Shown: in pieces, positions 15,201-22,897 of the stretch
Layout: every line of letters begins with the position of its first letter
Position numbering within the stretch: position 1 is the first letter of the stretch
DNA from: a virus
Strand: one strand, 5' to 3'
DNA: 55,952 nucleotides
Virus record (IMG/VR): IMGVR_UViG_3300032117_000033
Coordinates: 1 to 55,952 of that record
Translations under genes and position numbers: made by a program
Notes under the pieces: generated by a model
Told to the model about the DNA's origin: nothing
Databases searched by the model: none
Seen by the model: only the letters and a program-made list of their open reading frames with translations

Positions 15201-18200
15201 TCCTCTACTGGTTTGTGGGTGAGGAGGTATCGCTCGCGCTCTCCGACGACTCCGGGGGAGGGCCCTTGAGCGGCTCGCTTTTTCGCCAGCGCAAGTTCCC
15301 TAGCAAGTCGTCCAGTGTTTTCGCCATAGACTTCCAGTGCTCGTGTTCGGAAGTTGGCCGACTCGAGAGGAACCCCTTGCTCGGTTGGGCCTTGGACGCC
15401 GGTGTGTGCGGATTCTTTGAGTTCATAGACATGGTTCAGCGCCTCCATGAGCGCTTCTTGGTTCAGGCCTTCCAGGTAAGCCTTCTGTTCTTTCTGGGGA
15501 AGCGATCGTATGTACTTCCTGTTCTGCTTCTTCAACTGGTTTTGCCACCAGGTAACGATCTTGTCCATCCCGGTGACAAAGCAATAGTCCTCCCCGCGCA
15601 GGCCCTTGGGCTTGCCGGTGTACCAGCCGATGTGGGTTCGCCGGAACTGTACCTGCTTCAAGACGTTCAGGAGATCCAATGGGCTGGTAATCGCCTTCTG
15701 GATCCTGCGGCCGTATTCCTTCCAGGTGGTGACCCCGCGCTTCTTGCTGGCGGCCTGCTTGATGATCGGGATCTGGTGAGTGCCCTTCTCGTAGTTCGAG
15801 ATGGCCTGGGAGATCGCCTCGGCTTCCTCAGTGGTCAGAGGACCCCTCACCAGCCTCTGGGGATCGGTCTGATACAGCCCCAGGACGCCCATGCCCGGCC
15901 CCTGCAAGTGGCCGGAGCCCTCAGCCAGAGTCTCGGGTGACCCGGACTTCATCTCGATGGCTCGTTCTTCCGGCGCGGCCTGTTCGTCCTCAACCAGCCC
16001 GGCTTCGCTGGGTCTCATCCCTTCCGCTTCTGTGGTAGCTGCCTTGGCTTCCGCACCCTCAACCTTAGCTTCACCCTCTTCCCCAGCCTCCTTAGGCAAC
16101 TCTCCCGTTACTTCCTCTTCCTTGGTCGGACCCTCCAGCAGCTTCTCCAGTGCGCTGATAGCCGCTTTGGCATCGCGCTTCTTCTGTCCCATTTCCCAAA
16201 CCGAATCCGCCAGCACTTCCTTGATGGTCGCGTTGTCGCCGATCTCCCCCATGAACGCTTCTTCGGTCTTCCAGCGCTGGTGAAACTTGTTCACCGGGGA
16301 TTCCAGCAGGAACATCTTGGTGATGTCCCATGTTCCCAGGACGCTCTTGATCGGTATGTGCTGCTGGGTCTTGTCCCCCGGTAGGAACCGAGGATTGTAG
16401 ACGTAGACTTCCTTCTTGGTCGGGTGCAGGTAGAGGGAAACCGCGTCCATCTGCTTGGTGATCCGGTTCTTCAGCAGCACCACACCGCGAGTCAGCTTGG
16501 ACGGGGCCACGCCTTTGACTCCGGTTCCCTGCCAGATCTGGCCTCTAAGGAACGTGATGTCAGCCGCCTGTTCCGGGGTCAGGGTCCAGACCGTGCGGAT
16601 ATCATCAAGCGACAGCTTGGGCCTGGCCGGGTCCAGGTCTGGACGCCTCGAGGGCTTGATCAGCCTCTCACTCAGGTAGTCGATCGCCCGGCGCCTGCGG
16701 TCCATCGCCTTGTCAAGGCTCTGGCGATAGGCCTTCTGGGCCTCCTTGAGGCTCATGGTGCGGCCGCGCTTGGCCTCCAGGAATGCAAGCTTGCCTTCCT
16801 TGCTGACTACCTTCTGCTTGCCTCCCCGGTGCAGCTCCAGGAACTCGTTGGCGTCAGCCAGCTCGCTGTGGATCTGCTGGCGCAGCATCTTGATCGCCTC
16901 GCCGGGAGTGACTCCCTTGGCGGCTGCGTAGCGATCCAGGCGGAACAGGGCTTCGTCCTTCTCCCGGAACAGGATCTCAGCCGCCTTGGCGTCTGCCTCC
17001 TGCTCCGTGTAGGGTTGGCCCGTGGTAGGGTTATCGCCCTGGACGTTCAGGTCGCGGAACTTCTGGAACTCCTTGGGGTCCTGGATCAGGTATCCCCGGT
17101 CCAGCGGACGCAGGATCTCCGTGGCGTCTACATCGCCCATGAACCCCCGGAACCGGCCGTGCTCCAGGTCCTCCCCGTGTGCCTTGAGCAGGTCCATGAT
17201 CTGGTCCCGGGAGGCGTTCTGGAGGTAATCGTTGACCGCTTCGGACCAGGCCTGCCGGACGTAGTCCTCAGGGATGGTGGGGTCCTGGCGGTGGATGGCT
17301 CTCCAGTAGCTTGCGTAGTCTCCGAAGTCGTAGTAGATCCGCTTGGCCAGGTTCTGAGGAACCGTCAGGCCCATTGAGTTCTTGGGAAGCTTCTCGGTTT
17401 TGATCTGCGACGGCGCGGCTTCTCCCTTGGCCTGCCGTGGGGTGGCTGGCCTTCCCAGGTGCCTGAGCATCCCGGTGTAGAGGAAGTTCCAGGTGGTGGC
17501 TGGTGGCGGAGGAAGGTCGATAACCTTTCCTCCAGTCGTGGCTTCGAACTCCGCTATGAGCTGCTTGCGGATCCGCTCAACCTCCTGGTCCTGCGGGGTG
17601 ACATTGGTGGCGACGATGTTGGCCGCCTCGGCGTTGCGCTTCTCGGCGATGCGCTCTGAGAACTTCTCGAGGTAGGCGTCCCAGGTTTCTGGCGGCTTGT
17701 CCTGGAGCCAGTCCGCGAAGTTGTGGGCGACGGTCAGGGCCTCTTCAGGCGTGTAGGCGTCCCCGGCGCTGTAGGCAATCGCCTTGATCCGGCGCTCGGT
17801 TTCCTCGCCTCTCTCTCCGCCCAGGGGCATGGCCGGGCCGGTCTCACCCGCACGACGGGCCTTGGCCTGGGCAATCGCACGCTCTCTTGACTCTCTGGTC
17901 AACTCGCGGTGTTCCTGCGCTTCCTCCGCCGTGGGAGGACGATCCGCCCACAGCTTTCTTAGCTCTGCTAATCGAGGATTCTGGACTTCAGCAGGAGTTG
18001 TGCTTATAATTGGAGTAGCCGCAGGTGCTGGAGCGGTTGGAGCCGCCCCAGCTTTAGCTGCACCAACCGGAGCCTGCCCAGGTTGAGCCCCCACAGGTTG
18101 CGCTGCTGGGGGCGCTTTCGCTTTCTTTGCTGGTCGGATGTTGTTTACGTCTCCGACAAATTCTCGTCTGCCTCCCTTGAGTTCAACTTCAGCGAATATC

Positions 18201-19753
18201 TGCCCGGTAGTGGGATCTGTCTTATGACCAACTACCGTTCCGGACTCGGACTTCTTGGGATCCAGTGCCCCGGGAGGAGTGTATTTTACTTTGGCCCCTA
18301 CCGGGAACCGTTGGTTCAGTGGTACCGGTACTCCTTCGCCCACGGGTTTGGGTTGTCCGGGTGTCGCTTGTTCCACGTTCTGGCCGCTATCTCCTTGGCC
18401 TTCTTGAGCGACTTGCCCCGCTTGCGCAGGCTGTCCCTTATCTTCTCGTACTCTTTGGGCATCTTTTGCTCCTTTCCTGTCTGCGGCAAGGTTCTCTTCC
18501 ACCTTGCCAAGTATCTCTAGCTGCCGTTTGCTCGCCTTGGTTCCGAGCGTCTCCCGGATCCAGCGGACAATATCCTCCAGCTTGGTGAGCAGCTTGTTGG
18601 ACATGACCGTGTTCTCTCTGTAGAACAGGTACTCGCCCGGGGTCATCTTGGTGGCCATCTGGAGCTGGAACCGGATGGCTTCCGATCCGTAGTCCGAGTC
18701 GCTCAGGGTTTCTCCCTTGTAACGCGGCCCGTGGTAGCGCCTGCGCTCGATCCACTTCTCCAGCGGGGTCATCGCGCGGTAGAACTCGGCTGCCATCTCG
18801 TCCCCGCCCGGCAGGGTGCGCGTGGCCCCGTGGATGGACTCTTCGCTGACGATGGAGTCCAGTGCCTCATCGATGCTCTTGCCTGCCAGGAGATGCTGCT
18901 CCAACTGCTCATGTAGGTTCGGTCGGCTGATCTGGACCGTGCCGTCCTTGAGCGTCTGCGCTACCGCGTTCTCGTTCCTGGCCAGCTTGCCTGGGACGAT
19001 CTCAGCCTTCCTGCCCTCGGACTCATACTTCTGCTTCAGTGCCTCCTCACGGACCTTCTGCTCCTCGGGAGTAACGGCTGAACGTTCTGGTTTAGTAGAG
19101 GGCTCTCCGGCCAGCTTGCCCAGCGGACCGCGCAGCTTGCCAAAGGCGCCGCCCATGATGGCGGCTTCCCCGACTTCCGCCTTAGATGGCAGACCCTGTC
19201 CACTGGCCAGTGACTGAGCTGTGACGATGCCTTCCTGAAGGCCAATGTTCAGCCCCAGACCGGCCACATCCTTGATGGCCTCGGGAGCCCCGCGCATGGC
19301 GGCAGGGATCTCGGCCAGGGCCTTGGCGGATTGAAGCGGGGAGAACTCGGCAAATGGAGCCACAGCGGCGATGCGGCCCAGGGCAGATCCGATCTTCTGC
19401 TCCTGAACATCCCGTTCCTGCTGGGCTTCCAGGCCGGGAAAGGCCTTCTTGAGCACCGGCTTCTGAGCCTTCTCCCAGGCCCACGCACCCGCCAATCCGG
19501 CGCCCACTGGAAGAAGCAGGGATGCTCCATAGGTGGGAATAGCAGCCTCCATCGCCGGTCCCATGAACGGGGCGGCTGCTGCCATGCCAGCGCCGGTGGG
19601 GCCAACGGAGGTTCCGAAGGACCGCGCGGCTGCGCCCAGGAAGCTGGGCTTGGACTTCTCTACCGCCGACAGGATCTCCTGATCGGTAGGCTCATGGTCC
19701 GACTCGATCTCGACAGTCGTGCCATCGGATAGATCTGCCTTGTAGATAGGCAT
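12260..19753 (-). CDS. Giant virion protein (2,497 aa), probable DNA-ejection/LPD-type protein
   Basis: This is the largest gene, about 13% of the genome. The N-terminus (residues 1-140) has a short beta domain followed by alanine/glycine-rich hydrophobic stretches that could enter membranes. A charged, proline-rich region with many low-complexity linkers fills the middle, and there is an EESIHGATRTL segment that could be a degenerate metallopeptidase helix. The last 450 residues are ordered and rich in Trp and Tyr (VKTHFHEALNWAMFAPNLEA). This type of C-terminus is known from large polyvalent phage proteins packaged in the head and ejected with DNA. No intact lytic motif was seen. Confidence 0.65.
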   Translation of the reverse strand: MPIYKADLSDGTTVEIESDHEPTDQEILSAVEKSKPSFLGAAARSFGTSVGPTGAGMAAAAPFMGPAMEAAIPTYGASLLLPVGAGLAGAWAWEKAQKPVLKKAFPGLEAQQERDVQEQKIGSALGRIAAVAPFAEFSPLQSAKALAEIPAAMRGAPEAIKDVAGLGLNIGLQEGIVTAQSLASGQGLPSKAEVGEAAIMGGAFGKLRGPLGKLAGEPSTKPERSAVTPEEQKVREEALKQKYESEGRKAEIVPGKLARNENAVAQTLKDGTVQISRPNLHEQLEQHLLAGKSIDEALDSIVSEESIHGATRTLPGGDEMAAEFYRAMTPLEKWIERRRYHGPRYKGETLSDSDYGSEAIRFQLQMATKMTPGEYLFYRENTVMSNKLLTKLEDIVRWIRETLGTKASKRQLEILGKVEENLAADRKGAKDAQRVREDKGQPAQAGQVAQEGQGDSGQNVEQATPGQPKPVGEGVPVPLNQRFPVGAKVKYTPPGALDPKKSESGTVVGHKTDPTTGQIFAEVELKGGRREFVGDVNNIRPAKKAKAPPAAQPVGAQPGQAPVGAAKAGAAPTAPAPAATPIISTTPAEVQNPRLAELRKLWADRPPTAEEAQEHRELTRESRERAIAQAKARRAGETGPAMPLGGERGEETERRIKAIAYSAGDAYTPEEALTVAHNFADWLQDKPPETWDAYLEKFSERIAEKRNAEAANIVATNVTPQDQEVERIRKQLIAEFEATTGGKVIDLPPPPATTWNFLYTGMLRHLGRPATPRQAKGEAAPSQIKTEKLPKNSMGLTVPQNLAKRIYYDFGDYASYWRAIHRQDPTIPEDYVRQAWSEAVNDYLQNASRDQIMDLLKAHGEDLEHGRFRGFMGDVDATEILRPLDRGYLIQDPKEFQKFRDLNVQGDNPTTGQPYTEQEADAKAAEILFREKDEALFRLDRYAAAKGVTPGEAIKMLRQQIHSELADANEFLELHRGGKQKVVSKEGKLAFLEAKRGRTMSLKEAQKAYRQSLDKAMDRRRRAIDYLSERLIKPSRRPDLDPARPKLSLDDIRTVWTLTPEQAADITFLRGQIWQGTGVKGVAPSKLTRGVVLLKNRITKQMDAVSLYLHPTKKEVYVYNPRFLPGDKTQQHIPIKSVLGTWDITKMFLLESPVNKFHQRWKTEEAFMGEIGDNATIKEVLADSVWEMGQKKRDAKAAISALEKLLEGPTKEEEVTGELPKEAGEEGEAKVEGAEAKAATTEAEGMRPSEAGLVEDEQAAPEERAIEMKSGSPETLAEGSGHLQGPGMGVLGLYQTDPQRLVRGPLTTEEAEAISQAISNYEKGTHQIPIIKQAASKKRGVTTWKEYGRRIQKAITSPLDLLNVLKQVQFRRTHIGWYTGKPKGLRGEDYCFVTGMDKIVTWWQNQLKKQNRKYIRSLPQKEQKAYLEGLNQEALMEALNHVYELKESAHTGVQGPTEQGVPLESANFRTRALEVYGENTGRLARELALAKKRAAQGPSPGVVGERERYLLTHKPVEDWLKQWGIYSEYPGRKGPKFPPRITRPEAESRMVELRGKGIPPTAEQRGGGVPAYRRLGPTPPPGGAESIPPQLLDPGSQRYVKEHAAGVAPPRWGTQIYAQLANRGPETLGRPPREAPPGYQHPPREETGPAMRLGMGGYGPSNRARGELEQGHRALAITEIRKSMGDQELAVMGRKSWKGWDDALRMMNMAEEGVVVNPLEAAAIGRHAWQLLDENADNIAIDTGFGSDQTKMAQEQSKAWGTRYSNTFKTTWSETGKVFQGDLDDMGNYTSIRRQVEEEDEGDITVEDDQHIRDMVDGVKVARKEREKAVSALSKAAAPTATDKGNAAAINEALRQARENREAAEDYLSVIEGMPMMAKQSKDLPPLDHKTEDALANVGYEIMMDLSNKGDLTDERWLEEMRKVKAIGNKYDNYLGKIRAISQEIRDIFLDNFIASGESTKEAREILTRKRPTIEESKAAIARAVKADPKGYHPRPIEAYHVFNVVKQVFLDPKDKVIKDPLELWFRASQETGLPMDRLLAALSTNRTLKHLTADALEKMRIENRVVQDAKNWLKNRRYPGWLQFIRRIPRYFFMDKIFGHGMVPLVTHAGNMAFNPYAWKTYFPVWLDMYKMTFGAKGLSGRDYHAAVMMDLQNKPRFDFWVNICDLKCDPRQITDDYQIEMLKKWFEKKKLGGLIGGRGFDVLKLLRHNRAEQWWDTLPEHMKTGESGKIMGKYIADSVNHATGIVKTHFHEALNWAMFAPNLEASRWAMATDLVKALDIIRPGKNASPEQILWAKSEIRQKAAMVGMYYSMLAMNQGFLKAIGSDEDVNLTDPRKPDFMWFKVPGFKVGVVNPLIGIVKLFANAFHSGQGDLSQMEKLQGRQNLMDTTIGRYARGKFSPFASFAYDVATQQDFSRRPLPWSSDQVPTYLRRRGVEPWGMGEWVGQQISPIPLEEALDTWRQIGMDTATARKLAISLAVFGLSAGTGVRLAPTEP

Positions 19754-19756
19754 AGA

Positions 19757-21022
19757 TTACTCGTAGGGGGAACCTTCGCTGGTCGTCTGGTGCGTCAATG
19801 CGCCTTGAGCGCCGGGCTGCATGCCGAGGGTCCATCGGGTTCCGCCCTGGTGGCTGACCAGGGATGTGTCCCACTCCGGACCTTTGATATCCAGCTTGTT
19901 GTCAGGCCAGTTCTTCTTGATGATCGACTGGGCTTCGCTCTTGGAGATCCTGCCGTGGCGATAGAGCATGATCACTTTCGTCGGGCTGTCCCACAACGGC
20001 TTCGCTTCTGGCGGCGCGGCTGCCTTCCTGGGAACCGGTGGAGTTGCTGGAGTCGATTTGGTGGCTTGTGCTGGAGCCGTTGCTCGAGATGCGGCAGGAG
20101 GAAGCGTGGCGTTACCGCCAAAGCCAGGACCCATGCCGAACTGGGCAGCGGGAGCTGCTGGTGCTGCTGGAGATGTTCCTTCACCTGACGGTGCGGTGCC
20201 GGTGGGATACTTGCGGAGGACATTTACTTTCGATTCACCTTCACCTGCTGGTTTGGCGGCTTCGAGATCATACTCTGGTGGAAATCCTTCGGCTGCTCTC
20301 AGCTTGTTGACGTGGGCCTCGGCTTCATCCAGGACTTCCTTGTTCGCCTTCCGTTGGGACCCGGACGATTTGACATACTCCGAATACGCTTCCTTGACCC
20401 GATCACGGGCTGACTTGAGTGAGGCGCTTTCCTCCTTCTGCGCGGGGGTGGTGGTGGTCTTCTCCTGTGGAACCAGTTGCCACGGCTGAGTGGGTGCGCC
20501 ACGGAAGAACTTCTGCCCGTTGACATCCTGAATCTCCGGCATGGCGGCCTGCGTCTGCTGCTGCTGGACGGACTTCTGGAGCGCTCCGGTCAGGCCGGAC
20601 GGCAGAGAGCCTTGCATATCAGCTCCGTACATCGAGAGGGCCTGGAGCATCAACTGCTGAGGATCGGCCTGAGGGTTCTGGGCCATGCCTTTCTGGACGA
20701 AATCATCCACCTTCTGCTTGGCAGCCATCTGGTTCATGGCCTGCTGGATCTTCTGATCGTTCAGCTTCTTGGCTTCCTCGGCCTTCTGCTTGTTCAGCTC
20801 GAGCTGCTGCTGATGGTACTGCGCAGAGATCTCCATGCGCTGCTGGTTCATCAACTGCTGCTGCTTGGCCAGCGCGTGACGAGCGGCAATGTCCTGCTGC
20901 TCCAGGCCAATGCGCTGCTGGGCTTGCTGCAACATCACCCCGCGCCGATTGGCATCCACCATCGACTGTTGCAGGGCTACGCCTTTGGAGAAATCATCGA
21001 ATGGATTGTAGGCATCTGCCAT
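19757..21022 (-). CDS. Gln-rich coiled-coil internal virion protein
   Basis: The 421-residue protein begins MADAYNPFDDFSKGVAL. Its first 150 residues are very rich in glutamine, as in a long coiled coil. A low-complexity Pro/Ala middle and a structured end (SPTKVIMLYRHGRISKSEA) follow. It lies between tail-hub genes and the giant virion protein, in the position of podovirus internal or ejection proteins. Function is inferred from position and composition. Confidence 0.6.
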   Translation of the reverse strand: MADAYNPFDDFSKGVALQQSMVDANRRGVMLQQAQQRIGLEQQDIAARHALAKQQQLMNQQRMEISAQYHQQQLELNKQKAEEAKKLNDQKIQQAMNQMAAKQKVDDFVQKGMAQNPQADPQQLMLQALSMYGADMQGSLPSGLTGALQKSVQQQQTQAAMPEIQDVNGQKFFRGAPTQPWQLVPQEKTTTTPAQKEESASLKSARDRVKEAYSEYVKSSGSQRKANKEVLDEAEAHVNKLRAAEGFPPEYDLEAAKPAGEGESKVNVLRKYPTGTAPSGEGTSPAAPAAPAAQFGMGPGFGGNATLPPAASRATAPAQATKSTPATPPVPRKAAAPPEAKPLWDSPTKVIMLYRHGRISKSEAQSIIKKNWPDNKLDIKGPEWDTSLVSHQGGTRWTLGMQPGAQGALTHQTTSEGSPYE

Positions 21023-21036
21023 ACGCTGCTCTTTCT

Positions 21037-21843
21037 TTAACCGAGTAGATCTTCCAGGCCTTCTGAGTAGTCTCCCTCACCGCCTCCCCAATCATCGAAA
21101 TACCCCCCTCCACCATAGGCACCACCCGAACTGCCACCGGCATTTATGGTCGGATCCACGTTGATGTCTATGTTGGGAGTTTGACTTTGTAGTTGTGGAG
21201 TCAGAGAGGTGGTTCCACTTCCCGCTGACCCGCCTTGCATTCCAGAGCCCATCAGTCCTCCCAGATAGTTTCCGGAAGCCATTCCACCGAACGACATAAT
21301 CTCCTTGTTCAGGGTCGAAAGTGTCGGGTCGGGCTGGGCCTCAATGCCGTAGGAGTTCTGCTGCGCCTGGTACTGCTGCATTGGAGTCACCAGGAACTCG
21401 TTCGGGTTGAAGAGAGATCCCTTAGGCATTTCCTGCATCATTCCCGACAGATTTGACATACCCTGTTGCATCTCGCCCTGGGAAGTCTGACCCATCGCCC
21501 GGAGCCAGGCGGCATTCGCGTTGGGGCTGTTGGTCATGGTTTGCCCGCCCATGATGCCGCGCTCCGCCATCAACTGGGTTTCCAGGTTCGTCACGTCGCT
21601 GGGAATCTGGCCCTGCAACTGCTGTCCGGTGTTCGTCGCAGCCTGGTTCCAGCTTGACTGGAATCCTGGTAGATTGGAAGTGTACTGCGACATCGCCGCC
21701 TGGTTCTGCTGGGTGTTGTACAGGTTGCCGAGCTGGCCGATGCGGCCCATCGAGCTAATGTCCTCAGTCAGGGCAGCCTGCTGACCGGCGCCCGGGCTGG
21801 TGGTCTTCTGCTTCGATCCAAATACGTCTCCTAAGAATCCCAT
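21037..21843 (-). CDS. Gln/Gly-rich virion protein
   Basis: The 268-residue protein begins MGFLGDVFGSKQKTTSPG. It contains many Gln, Met and Asn residues (helical repeats such as MQQYQAQQNSYG) and a glycine-rich C-terminus. This style of protein is common just after tail-tube genes in environmental podoviruses and is probably an internal or ejection component. The start has TAGGAGAACAATT upstream, a fair Shine-Dalgarno. Confidence 0.6.
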   Translation of the reverse strand: MGFLGDVFGSKQKTTSPGAGQQAALTEDISSMGRIGQLGNLYNTQQNQAAMSQYTSNLPGFQSSWNQAATNTGQQLQGQIPSDVTNLETQLMAERGIMGGQTMTNSPNANAAWLRAMGQTSQGEMQQGMSNLSGMMQEMPKGSLFNPNEFLVTPMQQYQAQQNSYGIEAQPDPTLSTLNKEIMSFGGMASGNYLGGLMGSGMQGGSAGSGTTSLTPQLQSQTPNIDINVDPTINAGGSSGGAYGGGGYFDDWGGGEGDYSEGLEDLLG

Positions 21844-21853
21844 AATTGTTCTC

Positions 21854-22897
21854 CTAAATCATACCGATGTGTATCCGTTCCAATGAAGCGCTGCCAAATG
21901 GAGAAAATCTTACCGCCGGGTTGTCCTTCCCCAGGTAGTGGTTCAGCTCGCCGTTGAGATGGCCGATGGCCTTCTTGTGGTGCGCTGCCGATTCCACCAT
22001 CGCTGCCTCGCCTTCCAGATCGCCAAAGTGAACGCTCCACGCCTCCTCGATCATGGCCTCCAGGTTCTGGATCACCAGGTAGTCCTGATCCGCCACGACG
22101 GGGATCAGCTCCAGCTTGGCGATGGCCGTCACCTGGACTGGAGCGTATTGCGAGCAGCAGTAGTCCGGCAGGTTGTTGAGGTAGTAGCGCCGGTAGCCGG
22201 ACACCTGCTCGCCCGGGTCCATGATCAGGATGGGTGTCTGGTTGCCGGTGGTGGGGTCTGCGGCCACGAAATGGGCCGAGCCGGTGGTGATGTCCTTCTG
22301 GATCCCGGTGATGCGCGAGTAGGAATACTGGGTGAAGGCGAACGGTGAGGTGAAGTAGACGTACTCGCCCATGACCTGGTTCTTGCCGTCCGTGGATCGG
22401 ACCACTTCACCGTTCTGGTCCAGCCCCTGAACCAGCGCTCGCAGTCCATTGGTTACATCGCTATGGTCGGTCGTGTAGACCATCAGCGTCTGGGACGATG
22501 AAGGCAGATCGGCAAACGTGACGGCGTTGTTGCGCTCGAAGGTTTCGGTCACTCCCCAGTTGTCCAGCGACTTCCTGAGCTGCGGCATCCGGCCGTTGCC
22601 GAAGGCGAGATACTCGTAGAACTGGTTGTTGATCGGGACGGCATGGCGGCACACAGCGATCTGCTCGAGGCGAGCCAGCGTCCGGGGCAGCGTGATGTAG
22701 GGGGCATACCGGGAAACGGAGTTGAAGGTGACTTCCACCCAGCTTCCCCACCAGCCTTCGTCACCCGCCTCCTTGGCGAAGATCAGCCTTCTCTGGCAGC
22801 GGTTGGCCAGATTGGCCACCGCCACGGTGTCGCTCGAGCAAAGCCCGTTGGTCTGGGGGAACTCGGATTGGCGAACGTCAAATAGCCTGAGTCTCAT
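21854..22897 (-). CDS. Tail/adaptor structural protein
   Basis: The 347-residue protein begins MRLRLFDVRQSEFPQTNGL. It has many aromatic and beta-rich segments (SRYAPYITLPRTLARLE, YEYLAFGNGRMPQLRK) and a helical end. Its start overlaps the stop of the preceding 765-residue gene by four bases, so the two are co-translated. Position after the 765-residue protein and before internal proteins suggests a tail-hub or head-tail adaptor role. No catalytic motif was seen. Confidence 0.65.
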   Translation of the reverse strand: MRLRLFDVRQSEFPQTNGLCSSDTVAVANLANRCQRRLIFAKEAGDEGWWGSWVEVTFNSVSRYAPYITLPRTLARLEQIAVCRHAVPINNQFYEYLAFGNGRMPQLRKSLDNWGVTETFERNNAVTFADLPSSSQTLMVYTTDHSDVTNGLRALVQGLDQNGEVVRSTDGKNQVMGEYVYFTSPFAFTQYSYSRITGIQKDITTGSAHFVAADPTTGNQTPILIMDPGEQVSGYRRYYLNNLPDYCCSQYAPVQVTAIAKLELIPVVADQDYLVIQNLEAMIEEAWSVHFGDLEGEAAMVESAAHHKKAIGHLNGELNHYLGKDNPAVRFSPFGSASLERIHIGMI

